From Okapia johnstoni (taxonomy: Eukaryota; Chordata; Mammalia; Artiodactyla; Giraffidae), in contig CM044326.1 of the NCBI GenBank assembly GCA_024291935.2, positions 39,078,948-39,142,947 on the forward strand: a stretch of DNA of 64,000 nt. The letters are read 5' to 3'. Positions within the stretch are counted from its first letter, which is position 1. Every line of letters begins with the position of its first letter. The notes beneath the pieces were generated by a model that searched no databases, was not told the origin of the DNA, and worked only from the letters and a program-made list of their open reading frames with translations. Of the stretch, positions 25,667-37,700 are shown in pieces. Position numbers and translations under genes: made by a program.

Positions 25667-25935
25667 TCCCCGGGGGTACGGTGGACAGGGACCTGCCCAC
25701 CAAGGCAGGAGACATGGGTTCAACTCCTGGTCCAGGAAGATTCCACGTGCTGAGGGCAACTAAAGCCTGCACGCCGCAACTGCTGGAGCCTGTGGGCCTA
25801 GAGCCTGTGATCTGCAATGAGAAACCAATGCAATGCCAAGCCCATGCATCGCAGTGAAAGGCAGCCTCCGCCCACCACTAGAGAAAAGCCTGTCCACAGC
25901 AACGAAGACCCAGTGCAACCAAAAAAAAAAAATCT
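25667..25935 (+). mobile_element. CHR-type SINE
   Basis: A tRNA-derived head with box-B-like GGTTCAACTCCTGGTCCAGG, then the CHR body (AAGATTCCACGTGCTGAGGG) and an A12 tail. This is the artiodactyl/cetacean tRNA-SINE family, distinct from Bov-tA. Confidence 0.85.
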
Positions 25936-25991
25936 ATGACAGGATTTGGGTTTTGCTTGGGTAACCCGGGGGAGGGTCTAGGAGGGAAGCT

Positions 25992-26179
25992 TCCCTCATA
26001 GCTCAGTTGGTAAAGAATCCGCCTGCAATGCAGGAGAGCCCGGTTCAATTCCTGGGTCGAGAAGGTCCCCTGGAGAAGGGATAGGCTGCCCACTCCAGTA
26101 TTCTGGCCTGGAGAATCCACAGACTGTATAGTCCATGGGGTCGCAAAGAGTCGACACGACTGAGCGCCTTTCACCTTTC
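25992..26179 (+). mobile_element. Bov-tA SINE
   Basis: Sense copy, TTCCCTCATAGCTCAGTTGG to CACGACTGAGCGCCTTTCAC. Target duplication AGGGAAGCT at 25983-25991 and 26180-26188. Confidence 0.93.
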
Positions 26180-27859
26180 AGGGAAGCTCGAGTTTCTCTA
26201 AACTGGATGCAATTAGAAAGTAGGGGATCTATGTTGGGTATCTCAGTAAATCTTATCTGAGAGGGGACAAGAACAAAGACAAAGTGGTGACTGGTAAAGA
26301 AGCTGTGGTCACTCATTCTAGCCAAGTATTCTGTAGATGGCAGCAACTCTGGCTTTGCTTGTGCTCTGTCTCATTTTTCCGTGCTCTGCAGAAGCCTGGC
26401 TGGAGGCGCTCTGAGCTGGAGGACGCAGGGCCGGCTGTGACCCAGGCCAGCTCCTGATGCGGGGCCACGCCCCTCTCTTTCCTTTTGCCCTCAACTGTGA
26501 AGCCCTTCCAGTCGGCCACCCCGTCCCTCTGACTCGACCCCAATAGAGTTGGGTATTTTCCTGGCCGCACAACCAGAAACAGTATGTCAACGGGGCCAAG
26601 AATCAAAAAGTACGTATGGCAAGTATAAGTTTTTGTAAGAAACGCCTTTTTTGCTAATTAACAGAAGCACTGAGAGTCGAGTGCATACTGCAGAATCATT
26701 TGAAAATGAAAAGTTTTTAAGTGGTAAAATATTTGCTTCAATGACTGAGAATATAAACGTCATAAAAAAGGTGTAAATGGCAAAACAGAAACGTATCCAC
26801 ATGTTACGCAAATACACAGCCCACTGTTAAAAGGAGGATGACCTCCAAAGATCAAGAGGACAAAAGTAACAGAATAACCAACGTAGAACTCGCCAGAAAA
26901 AAGCTTTTAGCTGCGGTTTTACTAACACAAACCATGACAAAAATTCAGCTGGAAAAACTTGATGTGATAAACTACTGCAGAATATATGATAAAATAGTTA
27001 AGAAAATACCGTATAAAAATAGTACGAAGAGACTACCTTCTCGATTCCAGTGAAAAACGCTGAAGATTCTAAAGTCAGCTTCTTCTGCAACCTCAGCATC
27101 TGGATGATGGCATATCTGAACCATTCCTTACTGAGTGGTCCAGATAAAATCAAGTACTCAAAGATTTACATGCAAAAGAAAAGTGAAAGTCTTAGCATCG
27201 AGTGGAGTTAAGGGCACCAGACCACACCTCCTTGCACACCTCTCACAATGCCTGTGACACTGTATCACCATGAGTTGCATATATAGTCTTTTTTTTATAT
27301 ATTTTATGAGAATCTGAAGTCAAGGAGTCTATCTTACTCACCCCAGTATCCCTTGAGTCTAACATATCACTTGATGAGAAACCAACAGCTATTTCCTAAA
27401 ACTAGGCTGAATGAAGTCATGGTCCAGGGCCACCTGCTATGAACTGAGACAAGGCCCAACTTCTCCAGGTCTTTTTTCCTTAACTAAAATGACCTGAATT
27501 AGAGTTTAAGCAGGTGCTTTACCTACCAGGTTGTAAGGGAAGAAGCATGGTTCATTTTAGAAGCAGGATGAACTACAGAAGGATCTATTCCAATGACCAG
27601 GAGATGTATATTTTCCATTCTAAGGTATTTCACAGTTACAAATTTTGCCAATGGAATCTGTTGCCAAGAGAATGCAAAAGGGCTAGAGAATCTTGTTGAC
27701 CTGCCTGCTCACTTCAGGAAAAATAAACGGTCCCTGAACAAAAGAAATATAAAGGAAGGAAAATCGAGGGAAAAATGTTTCTAGTTGCAAGTAATTCAAG
27801 GTGATTCAAGGTGAACGTTAGAAGGTTAATGAACTCATGTGAAAAAGGCAATCCAATTT

Positions 27860-28536
27860 AAAAACACACAAAGGATTTAAACAGACATGACTCCCAAACA
27901 GATTAACAACCGGCCAAGAAACACAGAAAGATACTTGACCTCATTAGTCATTAAGAGGAATAAAAATCAAAACTGCAATGATACCATTTCACACATGCGA
28001 CCATGGATATAAACAAAAAGACAGAAAATCACCTGAACTGGTGAAGGTTTGGAGAGATCCGAACCCTCAAACAACTGCTGCTGCTAGTAAAAACTGTAAA
28101 AAGATGCAGTCACTTTGGAAAACCGTTTGGCAATTCCTAAAAAGAAGTTAAACCGAGTTACCATGTAACCCAGCAGTTCCAAGGGCAGTATGTACTCAGG
28201 AAAAATGAAAACATGTGTACATGTAAAAAAACTTATGCATAAATGTTCACAGCAGCATTACTCATGATAGTCCACGAGTGGAAACAACTGAAGTGTCTTT
28301 TGATGGATGAATAGCTAAATGTGACATACCCATACACTGGGATCTTATTCAGCAATAAAAAGAAACGAAGCACAGATTCTGCTACAATACAGATGAACTT
28401 TAAAAACATGCTAGGCAAAAGAAAATACTCACAAAACACCATGTATTGTATGACTTCAATTATGTAAAATTTTGAAAATAGGTAAATTTGTAGAGACAAA
28501 AGCAGATTCGTAGTTTCTTAGGGCTCTAGGGGGTAC
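27860..28536 (+). mobile_element. Old L1 3' part, left of nested SINE
   Basis: L1 ORF2 C-terminal and 3' UTR landmarks in order: AATCAAAACTGCAATGATAC, CACTTTGGAAAACCGTTTGG, ACAGCAGCATTACTCATGAT, TTATTCAGCAATAAAAAG. Continues after the SINE at 28747. Confidence 0.75.
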
Positions 28537-28746
28537 TTCCCAGGTGGTTCAGTGGTAAAGAATCTGCCTGCCATTGTAGGAGATGCCGGAGACAGAGGTT
28601 CCACCCCTGAGTTGGAAAGATTCCCTGGAGGAGGAAATGGCAACCCACTCCAGTGCCTGGAAAATCCCATGGACAGAGGAGCCTGGTGTTTTAGTCCATG
28701 AGATCACAAAGAGTCGGACAGGACTCGGATACTGAGCATGCACGCA
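28537..28746 (+). mobile_element. Bov-tA SINE nested in old L1
   Basis: Sense copy (ACTTCCCAGGTGGTTCAGTG to AGTCGGACAGGACTCGGATA) inside an L1 3' UTR. Target duplications are not clear. Confidence 0.9.
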
Positions 28747-28934
28747 GGGTTCTGGGGAGTATGGGAGAGAATGAAGACTGACTGCTAGTTAGTTGGTGGG
28801 GGAGTTCTCTTAAGGTTGATGAAAATATTCTAAAATTAGATTATGGTGATGGTTACAGTCCTGTGGCTATACTAACACTGAACAATACCCTTTGAATGAG
28901 TGAGCTGTGTGATAATTGAACTGTATCTCAATAA
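28747..28934 (+). mobile_element. Old L1 3' UTR, right of nested SINE
   Basis: Continues the L1 3' UTR: GGTTGATGAAAATATTCTAA, TATGGTGATGGTTACAGTCC, GAACTGTATCTCAATAATGC. Confidence 0.72.
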
Positions 28935-29062
28935 TGCCTTTTTTATTTGCTATGCCAGGTGGCATGCGGGATCTTAGTTCCCTGACCAGGGATCGAACCC
29001 GTACCCTTGCACTGGGAGCGCAGAGTCTTAACCACTGGACTGTGAGGGAAGTCCCAATAAAG
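28935..29062 (-). mobile_element. CHR-type SINE, antisense
   Basis: Antisense CHR: GGCATGCGGGATCTTAGTTC, CCAGGGATCGAACCCGTACC, and the head complement CTGTGAGGGAAGTCCC. It interrupts the end of the L1: AATAAAGCTTTAAA after it resembles the L1 tail AATAATGCC before it. Confidence 0.85.
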
Positions 29063-30009
29063 CTTTAAAAAAAAAAAAAAGTTAATGAGAGGGAAAATGT
29101 GATATCAAGAATGACAAAGGAAGGAGTTATGACATTCTGCATAAAGAAACTATACTTTCTGAATGAAGGATAGAAACACAGACTACCAAGAACACTGAGG
29201 AACCAGCTAAAGGTAGATTTTGCTATGTCACCAGTGTGGTTCCTGACTGCTCCACTGAAGGGCACCAATCAGTACAGTATACAGCTATTTGCAGGAAATG
29301 CCACATGGGAGAGAGAATTCACCGAGACCAGAACTCATTTGATCATGAATGACTTCTGCTGATGCCTGAAACGTTACACTGTTATCTGTGATTCTTAGAA
29401 GTTCAAGTAGGAAACTGAAGGAAAGGACAAGTGAAATGAAAAGAGTGTGTCTATGTGAATGACATTTAAAACTGCAATTGGCGTCCTAAACCATGGCTTA
29501 TTAAAACAGGACGATGAGCTCCTGGCAAGGGACAGAGTACAACAAGATCAGAAGACCACGTGCAGGGCGAGGACTTGCCACCGTGATGAAGAAAGTTGTC
29601 TTTCACCAGTAGCTTAGATGAAAATCTAGATGGCAGACTCACCATAGCTGGTGATCACATTAAGCTGGGGGGAGACCAGGGACACATTAGGTCCCGGAAA
29701 CCAGATTCATGAAGATTCTTACAGGCCTAAATAAAAATGCACACTGGGCAGAATGATGCAATGAACCAGAGCCAGAAGGAAGACCAGAAACATTTCATTC
29801 AGATCTTTCACACTGGAGGTGAAGCTGAGGCCAGACTGTTTTAATAACGTGCCCAAGCTCAGATGGTGCGTTGAAGGTAGATGAAGGCTGAGAATGCAAG
29901 AATGCTAACTTTCAGGCTGGTGTTCACCTGACCCAGTGCTACCTGCTACCAGCTGTGGAGATAAGCAAATGGGGAGAAAAGGAAACTTGGCCCTTACCAC
30001 ACCACACAC

Positions 30010-30840
30010 AAAAAATCAATTCCTGGAGACTGAGACCTAAATGTGAAAGGTCAAAGGATAAAACTTCTTGAAGATAACCTAAGAAAATATCTTCGCGACC
30101 ACAGAGTAGCAAAACTTTGTAAACAAGACACGGAAAACACTAGTCAAAAAGGGAAAGATTAGTAAACTGAAATTGATTAAAATTTAGAATTTCAGTTCAT
30201 CTAAAGACACAAGAGTGAAATGGCAAGCCACAGGATGGAAGAGATTTTTACAATTCATATTTTCAACAAAGACTTTATATCCAGAATACACAAAAAATTC
30301 AACATTTCAATAAGAAAAAACAAAAGACAGGACAACTTGTTTAAAATGGGCAAATGACACTTGAACAGGCACTGTATAACACAAGATATTTAAAGGGCTA
30401 ATAGCAAATGAAAAGGTGCTCAAGTCACCAGTTAACAGAAAATGTCAATCAAACCACACTGAGATCTTCAACACAACCAGAGAACAGTTTCAAAAAACAC
30501 CTGAACTGTAATGTTTTAACTGATACTGCTAAGCACAGGTGAAGCTGAAGAGCAATGGGAACTGTGTTTTCAGGTAGAAGCACAAATTGGTACAACCACT
30601 TTGGAAAACTGGCAGTAACTATGAAAGCTGAAGATACGTACACGCTGGGACGAGCAATTCTACTCTTAGTACACGCAACTAAAATGAACATACGTGAACC
30701 AGGAGATGTGAACACGAATGATCTCAGCAGCATTATTCAAACTTCTCCAAAGCAGAAACTACTCCAATATCCACCCACAACAGGATGGATAGATTGTGTC
30801 TACAATTCATGGTGCTTTTTAAAAACTGTCACAGAATTTT
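30010..30840 (+). mobile_element. Old L1 ORF2 3' part
   Basis: Decayed L1 ORF2 landmarks in order: TCAAAGGATAAAACTTCTTG, CAGTTCATCTAAAGACACAA, AAATGGGCAAATGACACTTG, CCACTTTGGAAAACTGGCAG. Confidence 0.72.
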
Positions 30841-30844
30841 TGAC

Positions 30845-31530
30845 ACATCTTTCATAAAGACGTGAAGTCCAAGTTCCTTCCCCTTGAATCCAGGCCGACT
30901 TGCGTCCATTTCAACCAACAGAGTACAGCGGAAGTGATCCTGTGTGACCTCTGAGGATGAGTCACTCTCAGCAAGCTTCCTGCGGGAACCCAGCCCACAT
31001 GCTTGAAGAGCCAAGGCCTCGTTGAGAACCCGCAGCCAGGGCACAGCCACCTTTAGATCAACCACTATCCTAGTGACCACCTCTCCGTCTCAAAGGAATC
31101 TCTGCTTCTGGATACAGATGATGACGTTCCCCTGGTTAAAGACCATCATCGACCCCATTACACCCTTTCCAGCAGCAATATCTGAACACTATCCAAATAA
31201 TCTACTCAAAAGTTGCAAAGAAGCGAAGCAAGTTTCAAGTAGAAGTCTCTGCCTCCATTCAAATTGTTTTAGATATACCACTGGAAAAACAAATAGCCAC
31301 TTTCAAAAAAAAAAAAAAAAAAAAAAAGTACTCCAGTCAACAATCCCAGATGGTCCTGGTCTTCATGACATCCCAGACAAAGCTCCATACACGTGAGTGA
31401 GGGAAGCCTGAAACTACAGGGCAAGCTGTCCTAACCAAATTCCTAACCCACAGAATCCATGAGCATAATAATATGGTTGTTGTTTAATTCCCACTAAGTT
31501 TGGTGTTAGGTAGTAATAAATAACCAAAAA
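30845..31530 (+). mobile_element. MLT1-type LTR, interrupted
   Basis: MaLR LTR pattern: CCCCTTGAATCCAGGCCGAC, GCGGAAGTGATCCTGTGTGA, and at the 3' side ACCCACAGAATCCATGAGCA, GGTTGTTGTTTAATTCCCAC, TAAGTTTGG. A foreign block of about 240 bp ending in A24 interrupts it (about 31080-31326). Confidence 0.68.
31080..31326 (+). pseudogene. Possible small retrocopy with A24 tail inside the LTR
   Basis: Between two parts of an MLT1-type LTR lies a block of about 240 bp not matching the LTR, ending in an uninterrupted A24 tract (31303-31326). A poly-A tail at the 3' end of an inserted block suggests retrotransposition of a short transcript. The source is not recognised, the left edge is uncertain and no target duplication was found. 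Confidence 0.35.
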
Positions 31531-31619
31531 ACTCATGTATTATACAATAATAGTTAACCAGAATTAGAGAGCTACTACCAACACCCGCAACATACTCTAT
31601 GCAACATGAATGAATCTCA

Positions 31620-31815
31620 GATGTGTGTGCGCTCACTCAGCCATGTTCAACTCTGTGACTGCAGCCCACCAGGGTCCTCTGTCCATGAGATTTTTCAGGC
31701 TAGAATACTGGAGTGAGTTCCCAAGCCCTCCTCCAGGGGATCCCAACTCAGGGATCAAACCCAGGTCTCCAACACTGAAGGCAGATTCTTTACCGTCTAA
31801 GCCACCAGGGAGGGT
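31620..31815 (-). mobile_element. Bov-tA SINE, antisense
   Basis: Antisense copy (GCTCACTCAGCCATGTTCAA to TAAGCCACCAGGGAGGG) with small internal deletions. Confidence 0.88.
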
Positions 31816-32878
31816 ACGAAGGTAAAATAAAGAATACCTCTTAAGTTTTCAGGCATACCTGACTAGGTAATACCATTAACTGAAAAGTTAAACCATGGGA
31901 CAAATAAAAACAGGAGCAGAAAACAGAGACGATGTCCTATTCATTTTGTATTCAAGGAGATCTACCCCAGTATTTAACACACAGTCTCTCCAGCTTCCAA
32001 GATGAACTCATTTTCACCCTCTTTTGTTGGCCCACCCCTTCCTGGTCTCCTCTGTTGCCTCCTTTGTGTCCAGCTGCCTCTTAATATCAGGATTCCCAGG
32101 TTTCCATCCCCAAATCCCCTTTCAGACGCGTGCACATGGATATGTGCACGCACACAAACACACACGTACCTTTCTCCCACATTTTCAATCTCAGCTGATA
32201 GCATCATTATCACCTACTTGTTCTTTTAAGCTAAAAACTTCAGAGTTGACCAAGAATTTGGATTGCAGTTAGCTAAATTAAAAAAAAAAAATTAACAGGA
32301 TAAGCAGAAGTTATGCTTAAACCCCGAAACTAATGCATAAAAACAGGCTAAAGAAGACATGGCTTAAATAGATCTAAGGGTTTTACTCAACTCTAGGTTC
32401 AACATATCATGTGGTCATTAAAAGGATATAGCTGATAATAAAGGATACAGCTGATAGTATGTAGATGATGAAAGGTAATCTTTCCTATCCTAATAGAAAA
32501 GTGGTGTATCTAAAGTAAGGGATGCAACTCAAATTTTTTTTTTTTTTAATTTATCAAGCCTTACAGGGAGTACTGCATTCAATTTTAAGCACTACCATTA
32601 AAAAAAAAAAAAAATTAAATCAAAGGAAAGTCGCTAATCTGGTGAAATGACATGAAATCAACACTTGTAAGAAACAGTTAATGATGATGTTTCAACTCAA
32701 AAATACTGAGAAGACTTGATGACCATTTTCAAGTATTTGAAAGACCATAATGAGGAACAGGAACTGAGCTTGTCCTACATGTCTCCGAAAGACAAAATTG
32801 GGTAGGAAAATAAAGACTTCCACTCAATCTAAGAAAGTACTTACTAACAGAAAATACTTCATTAAGAACAGGAGAGAG

Positions 32879-33030
32879 CAGTGGTTCTCAAACAGGGACA
32901 ATTCTGTGCCCCCTGGCCAGGGATATTGAACACCCACCAATTCCAAGAACAACCCCACACAGCAAAGGACAACTCATCTAAAATGTCACCAACCCCAGGA
33001 CTGAATAACCCTATTTTATACGTAGTGAGC
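32879..33030. mobile_element. MER20-like hAT DNA transposon remnant
   Basis: Begins with CAGTGGTTCTCAAACAGGGA at a hAT-type terminus; the body includes CTGTGCCCCCTGGCCAGGGA and the CAGCAAAGGACAAC landmark. Confidence 0.6.
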
Positions 33031-33184
33031 TCCCTGTCATTGGAGGCATTCCATTATAGACTAAACAATGTGATGATATCCAATACATGACTTTCAAGAA
33101 TGGCATTAATAGGAAATGAGTGGAAAAAAAGATTTCCTGTTTCAGATAACTCTCCAGAGAAAAATGCCCTCAGGTATGTTATAG

Positions 33185-33212
33185 CGATGATGATGATGAT
33201 GATGATGATGAT
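33185..33212. repeat. GAT trinucleotide repeat
   Basis: About nine GAT units, abutting a MIR. Confidence 0.95.
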
Positions 33213-33400
33213 AAACACTTACTGAACACATACAGTGGACCAGCCATTACACCAAGCAATTCACCGTACATGTTTCACAGGTCATTCTCACAACCACCCT
33301 ATGAAACAGCTATTATTTCACCCTGATGTGATGGTAAAACTAGGTTACCCTGATGTCACACAGCCATCAGTCTGTGAACTCAGGTCTACCTGACTCCAAC
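33213..33400 (-). mobile_element. MIR SINE, antisense
   Basis: Antisense MIR landmarks: ACACTTACTGAACACATACA, CTATGAAACAGCTATTATTT, GATGTCACACAGCCATCAGT. Confidence 0.72.
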
Positions 33401-34589
33401 CAATTATGTACATCACTGTCCAAACCATAAATACCTTTGGCTTCAAAGCTTCTGTACTCTAGAAAACAAATGCAACGGCATATATTCTAGACGTATCAGG
33501 ACCACGTCTGAACAGTTCTGTACTCACTGCAAACCAAGTTGGCTGGGAAAAAAAGGAAAGGATTATTTGAAGTAGTCCTGGGATGAAGGAGAGGACAATT
33601 ATCCTGATTGTCCCCAATTGCCTACTTCTGTAAGCGCCAAGAAGCTCTCACATACCCATGGAATCTCAGTCAGAGGCTGAGATTAATGATGACATCCCTT
33701 TATCCATAGGCGTGAACGCTCAGGATGGACAGACGTTTGAACATCCCCGACTGGGAATCCTGCCCTTAACAAATACACTAGATGCAGATACATGGTTTCT
33801 TGGCTGCCTCTATGCACGCCCATCTGTCAGGATGGCAGTGTGCCTGCTCACATGTTGGTCAAACTGTCACTAGGGCATAGGTGCCAAGCAATGATAGTTT
33901 TAAATGGGCAGCTTGCATAGCACTGTAAGAGCTTGCTCTTCTGCAGGGGAAAAAAAAAAAATCCATTTTAATACTGAAGGGTTGCAATCATGAGTGAAAT
34001 AGTCTTGGTCAATCTAAACATTTCAGTGGGGAAAAGATCTAGACTTGCAGAAAAGAATCAGACTAAGAAAATTAAATCAAAGAGAAAAACTGCTCTGAAG
34101 GCATATAAGTGATTGCACGAAAGCTTCTCACACTGCCAATCTTTCATTAATACACGTCACGGTAATCTCTTCTGCAGTAAAATCCTTTGCTCAACAAGTC
34201 ATCACTGATGTTTTATAAAAATGGGATGATACGCTTTTCCATGTTCTAAATTAAAAAGTAGGAATGCATGGATATTTAGCAGTTTGACATTAAAAAAGTT
34301 CTATTTGTTCAGAAGCTATTTTTTTAAATGACACAAGTCTAATCTATATCCAAGATAATCTTTTAAACGCACAGGAGAAGGCAGAAACCAAATGAGATTC
34401 CCAAAGGTGAACAGAAAAAGAAATATAATTTGTTCAGGGAAAGAAATCAAGAACAGGAAGTGGCTGTTAAGAAAACAGAAACTAAGTATTTCTGGTCACA
34501 AATTAATAAATTAGGACTCGGGGGCTGTCACCTATCACATCCCCAACTATAAGAAAAATATTCCTAGACTACATCTAGGGTTCCTATTC

Positions 34590-34930
34590 CCTCTCTAAAG
34601 ACCCTTCCATCACTGGCAGGAAGTATCTAATGTTCTCACTGCCTGGAAATTCTTTCCTCAGACTAAAGCCCTAATCCTGCCATCTGAGCCGTCTGTCCTT
34701 ATTCAGTCCTCTGTGACTCTGAAGAACAGCTGGTCATCACCACTCTCCATGTAGTTCTTCAAATACAGGTATCAGGACGTTCTGATTAAATAACCCCTGA
34801 GTCTTCTCTCAGCCATGATAAATAAAAGGCATGCCATTAACTTTTTCTCACTGGACCAATTCATCAACTCTTTATGTTTTCATCATTTCAGCTGCTCATC
34901 TCTTGGACTCTTTTTAGGCCTGATAAGAAA
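34590..34930. mobile_element. Possible L3/CR1-type ancient LINE
   Basis: The series CTGAGTCTTCTCTCAGCCAT, ATTAACTTTTTCTCACTGGA and CATCTCTTGGACTCTTTTTA follows the 3' plan of CR1/L3 elements. Very diverged; tentative. Confidence 0.35.
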
Positions 34931-35186
34931 AGTCATCCAAAGTCAACAATGAGCCAACAGGCACAACTTACTAAAAGGAAGCACTGATATGAAGGAGTTA
35001 GAAAGTCCAGCAGAGTTCTCAGTAGCCATCACTAAGGACAAAAGTCTGAAAAAGTGGCAAAAGTCTGAAATCTCCCAAAATCCTTCTAAGAAATATAAAG
35101 GACTTACTGTTATAAAGTAACAACACTGTCAGGGTCATGGCTGTATCCTGTCCTTCATACTAACCTAGCACTGCCATCAGAGTGCT

Positions 35187-35402
35187 TGCTTAGTCGCTCA
35201 GTCATGTCCAACTCTTTGTGACACCATGGACTGTCGCCGGCCAGGCTCCTCTGTCCATGGGATTCTTCAGGCAAGAATACTGGAGCGGGTTGCCAGGCCC
35301 TCCTCGAGGCAATCTTCCCAACCCAGGGATTGAACCCACGTCTCTTATGTCTCCTGGGTTGGCAGGCAGGTTCTTTACCACTAGCACCACCTGGGAAGCC
35401 CC
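35187..35402 (-). mobile_element. Bov-tA SINE, antisense
   Basis: Full antisense copy (TTGCTTAGTCGCTCAGTCAT to ACCACCTGGGAAGCCCCA), well preserved. Possible short target duplication GCCATCA/CCATCA. Confidence 0.92.
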
Positions 35403-35559
35403 ATCATTGCCATATATACCTCCAAAGAAACTTCTCTTGAAGACTATTTCTACCATATCCTTCTTCCTGCTCCAGAACCTACAGTACTTTCTAGCAGCCA
35501 ATAAACTGACCATAAATGAGCCAGCAGTTTCCTAGACACATGAACGAATTATCCTCCTC

Positions 35560-35785
35560 TGATGTCCCTCCTCCGCTTCACTCCCATGACACCCCAAAAT
35601 AGCCGGTTCTTATTTTCTCTAGGCCCTAAATTTGCTCATGCTATTCTCTTAAATGTTTTCCCACTTCCTCTCAAATCTGTACATATTTTTTTCAAGACTC
35701 AAGCCATGAGTCTTTATACCTTCAAACATCTGTATTAATTTTCATACTTAATTGCTTATTCATTTCCTCCTGTCTTCATTTTGTT
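35560..35785 (+). mobile_element. Probable L2 3' part
   Basis: A pyrimidine-rich stretch with sense L2 order, ending near CCTCCTGTCTTCATTTTGTT and leading into an L1 fragment. Confidence 0.4.
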
Positions 35786-35789
35786 TGCA

Positions 35790-36290
35790 GTTTACAGCCA
35801 ACTGATTTTTGATAAAGATTTAAAAAAAAAAAAGACTCAATGGAGAAAGCATAGTCGTCTCAACAAATGGTTCTGGAACCATCAGACATCCATATACAAA
35901 AGGAAAAGAACAAAGACCTAAAGTCATACTCCATGCAAAAATTAACCCCAAATGGATTCACTGATGTAAATGTAAGACGTAAAATCATTAAACACTTCGA
36001 AGAAAACTTGGAACATCTACCTGACCTAGGGTTTGGTAAAGAGTCCCGAGACATGCATGACACCAAAAACGATCCATACATTGGCAAGTTGGACTTCATG
36101 AAAATTAAAACCTTTTGTGCTGCAGAAGACCCTGTAAGAGAACGAAAAGACAAGCCGCAGACTGAGAGACTACATCTGCAAATCACATATCTGGCAAAGC
36201 ACTTGTATTCAGAATATATAAAGAATACTCTAAATTCAACAGTAAGAAAACAAATTAGTCAACAGGAAAAAGATCTGAACAAAGTAAGAT
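35790..36290 (+). mobile_element. Old L1 ORF2 3' part
   Basis: An open stretch of about 155 codons keeps L1 ORF2 order (ACTGATTTTTGATAAAGATT, TCAACAAATGGTTCTGGAAC, TTGGCAAGTTGGACTTCATG, AGATCTGAACAAAG). It is a decayed LINE, not a host gene. It resumes at about 36735. Confidence 0.8.
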
Positions 36291-36734
36291 ATGACTGTGT
36301 GGGAGAGAAAAAAAAATTTCCTCTACCATTCTAGGTTCTTTTGCTACTGTATCAATTAAACTGGCCTAAGACAAATTAACAGGAGAAAAACAAATTTAAT
36401 TGTACCTCCATAAAAATATGGGACCCAAGGGCAGGTCAGGCCACTGAGGCTTATTTGCCATCCTGAGCAGAGGAAGGGGACGGGGGCTGGGACTTCAAAG
36501 AGGAGGACGGTAACTCAGACATACGATCAGATGTTTGTTATTAGATGCCACATAGTTAGGTCTTTCAGTTAAAAGTTATCTCTGGTAACAGCTCTCTCTG
36601 AACCAGGCTCCTTATCTAAACTACTTTGGCAGTTGAGGGGGTGGCAAAACGCTCTAGAATCTTTTGGGTCTTCACTGTCTTTGGCTTAAAGTAATCCACT
36701 TGCCATAGTGACACATTTTGTGGAGGCTTGTTCT
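36291..36734. mobile_element. LTR-like insertion splitting an L1
   Basis: About 440 bp unlike L1 lies between two colinear L1 ORF2 pieces. It contains GGCCTAAGACAAATTAACAG and GAGAAAAACAAATTTAATTG near its left end, a pattern I associate with old LTRs; the family was not identified. Confidence 0.4.
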
Positions 36735-36990
36735 GAACCACTTCAAAGGACAAGCATATGGAAAGATGTTGAACATTATTAGCCATTAGGAAAATGCAAA
36801 TTAAAGCCATTCTGAAATACCAATACACACCCATTAAAATGGTTAACATAAAAAATACTGCTAACACCAAATGCTGGTAAAAATGTAGAGAAATCGATCA
36901 CTCATATAGTGATGACAGGACTATAAGATGGTACAGCTCTGGCAAAGTTTTCAGTTTCTTAGTGGATTAAACATATACTTACTCCTACAA
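36735..36990 (+). mobile_element. Old L1 ORF2 3' part (continuation)
   Basis: Continues the L1 left at 36290: GATGTTGAACATTATTAGCC, AAATGCAAATTAAAGCCATT, CCCATTAAAATGG, AATGCTGGTAAAAATGTAGA. Confidence 0.75.
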
Positions 36991-37086
36991 CTCAATATCA
37001 TAGAGCATAATACAGTGATTAAAGTTAGGAAACTCACTGATACAGTGTTAGTAACATAAGTACTTTTTCCAACTTCAGCTTTTACC

Positions 37087-37101
37087 GTGTGTGTGTGTGT
37101 G
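37087..37101. repeat. GT microsatellite (short)
   Basis: GTGTGTGTGTGTGTG flanked by non-repetitive DNA. Confidence 0.85.
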
Positions 37102-37104
37102 TAC

Positions 37105-37700
37105 ACCCTGTGACATTTCATCATATGTAAAGATAATTAAACCCATCACAACCAAGCCACAGAACTGTTCAATCACCCCCAAAGAAATTCCCTCAGGCCA
37201 CCCCGCTATAGTAACATCATACTCCCAACCCTCACTGTGGCAAAACTGAGCTCTTCTCCACTACTATAACGTTATCATTTCGGGAACATTACATAATAGA
37301 ATGTTAATCACACAACCTTTTGAGATTGGCTCTTTTCACTCAGCACTACGCCCTTAAACTCCATCCAAAATGTTGCTTGCATCAGTAGTTTGCTCCTTTT
37401 TGCTATGATCTTTTTTTGTTTTGTTTGCCCCTTTTCATGTTCCATTATATGGCTAAACCTCATTTTATTTGACCATTTACCACTGAAGGATGAGTGGGGC
37501 TGTCTCTGGGTTTTGGCTTTTATAAACGAAGCCACTAGAACATTCACATACAGGTCTTCATGTGAACATAAGTTTTTATTTTCTGAGGATAAATGCCCAG
37601 GAGTGCAACTGCTGGGTCATGTGCGTGATTTATGTTCAACTTTTTAAGAAACTGTCAAACTAAATCCCAGAGTGGCTGCACCATTTCACATGGACTGCAA
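37105..37700 (-). mobile_element. Old L1 fragment, antisense
   Basis: Complement of the L1 3' region, clearest after 37300: TTTCACTCAGCACTACGCCC, GGGCTGTCTCTGGGTTTTGG, GGAGTGCAACTGCTGGGTCA, CAGAGTGGCTGCACCATTTC. Confidence 0.7.

Noticed and set aside
35867..36334. 155-codon plus-strand frame
   Set aside because: Its order and residues are those of decayed L1 ORF2, so it is listed as a mobile element.
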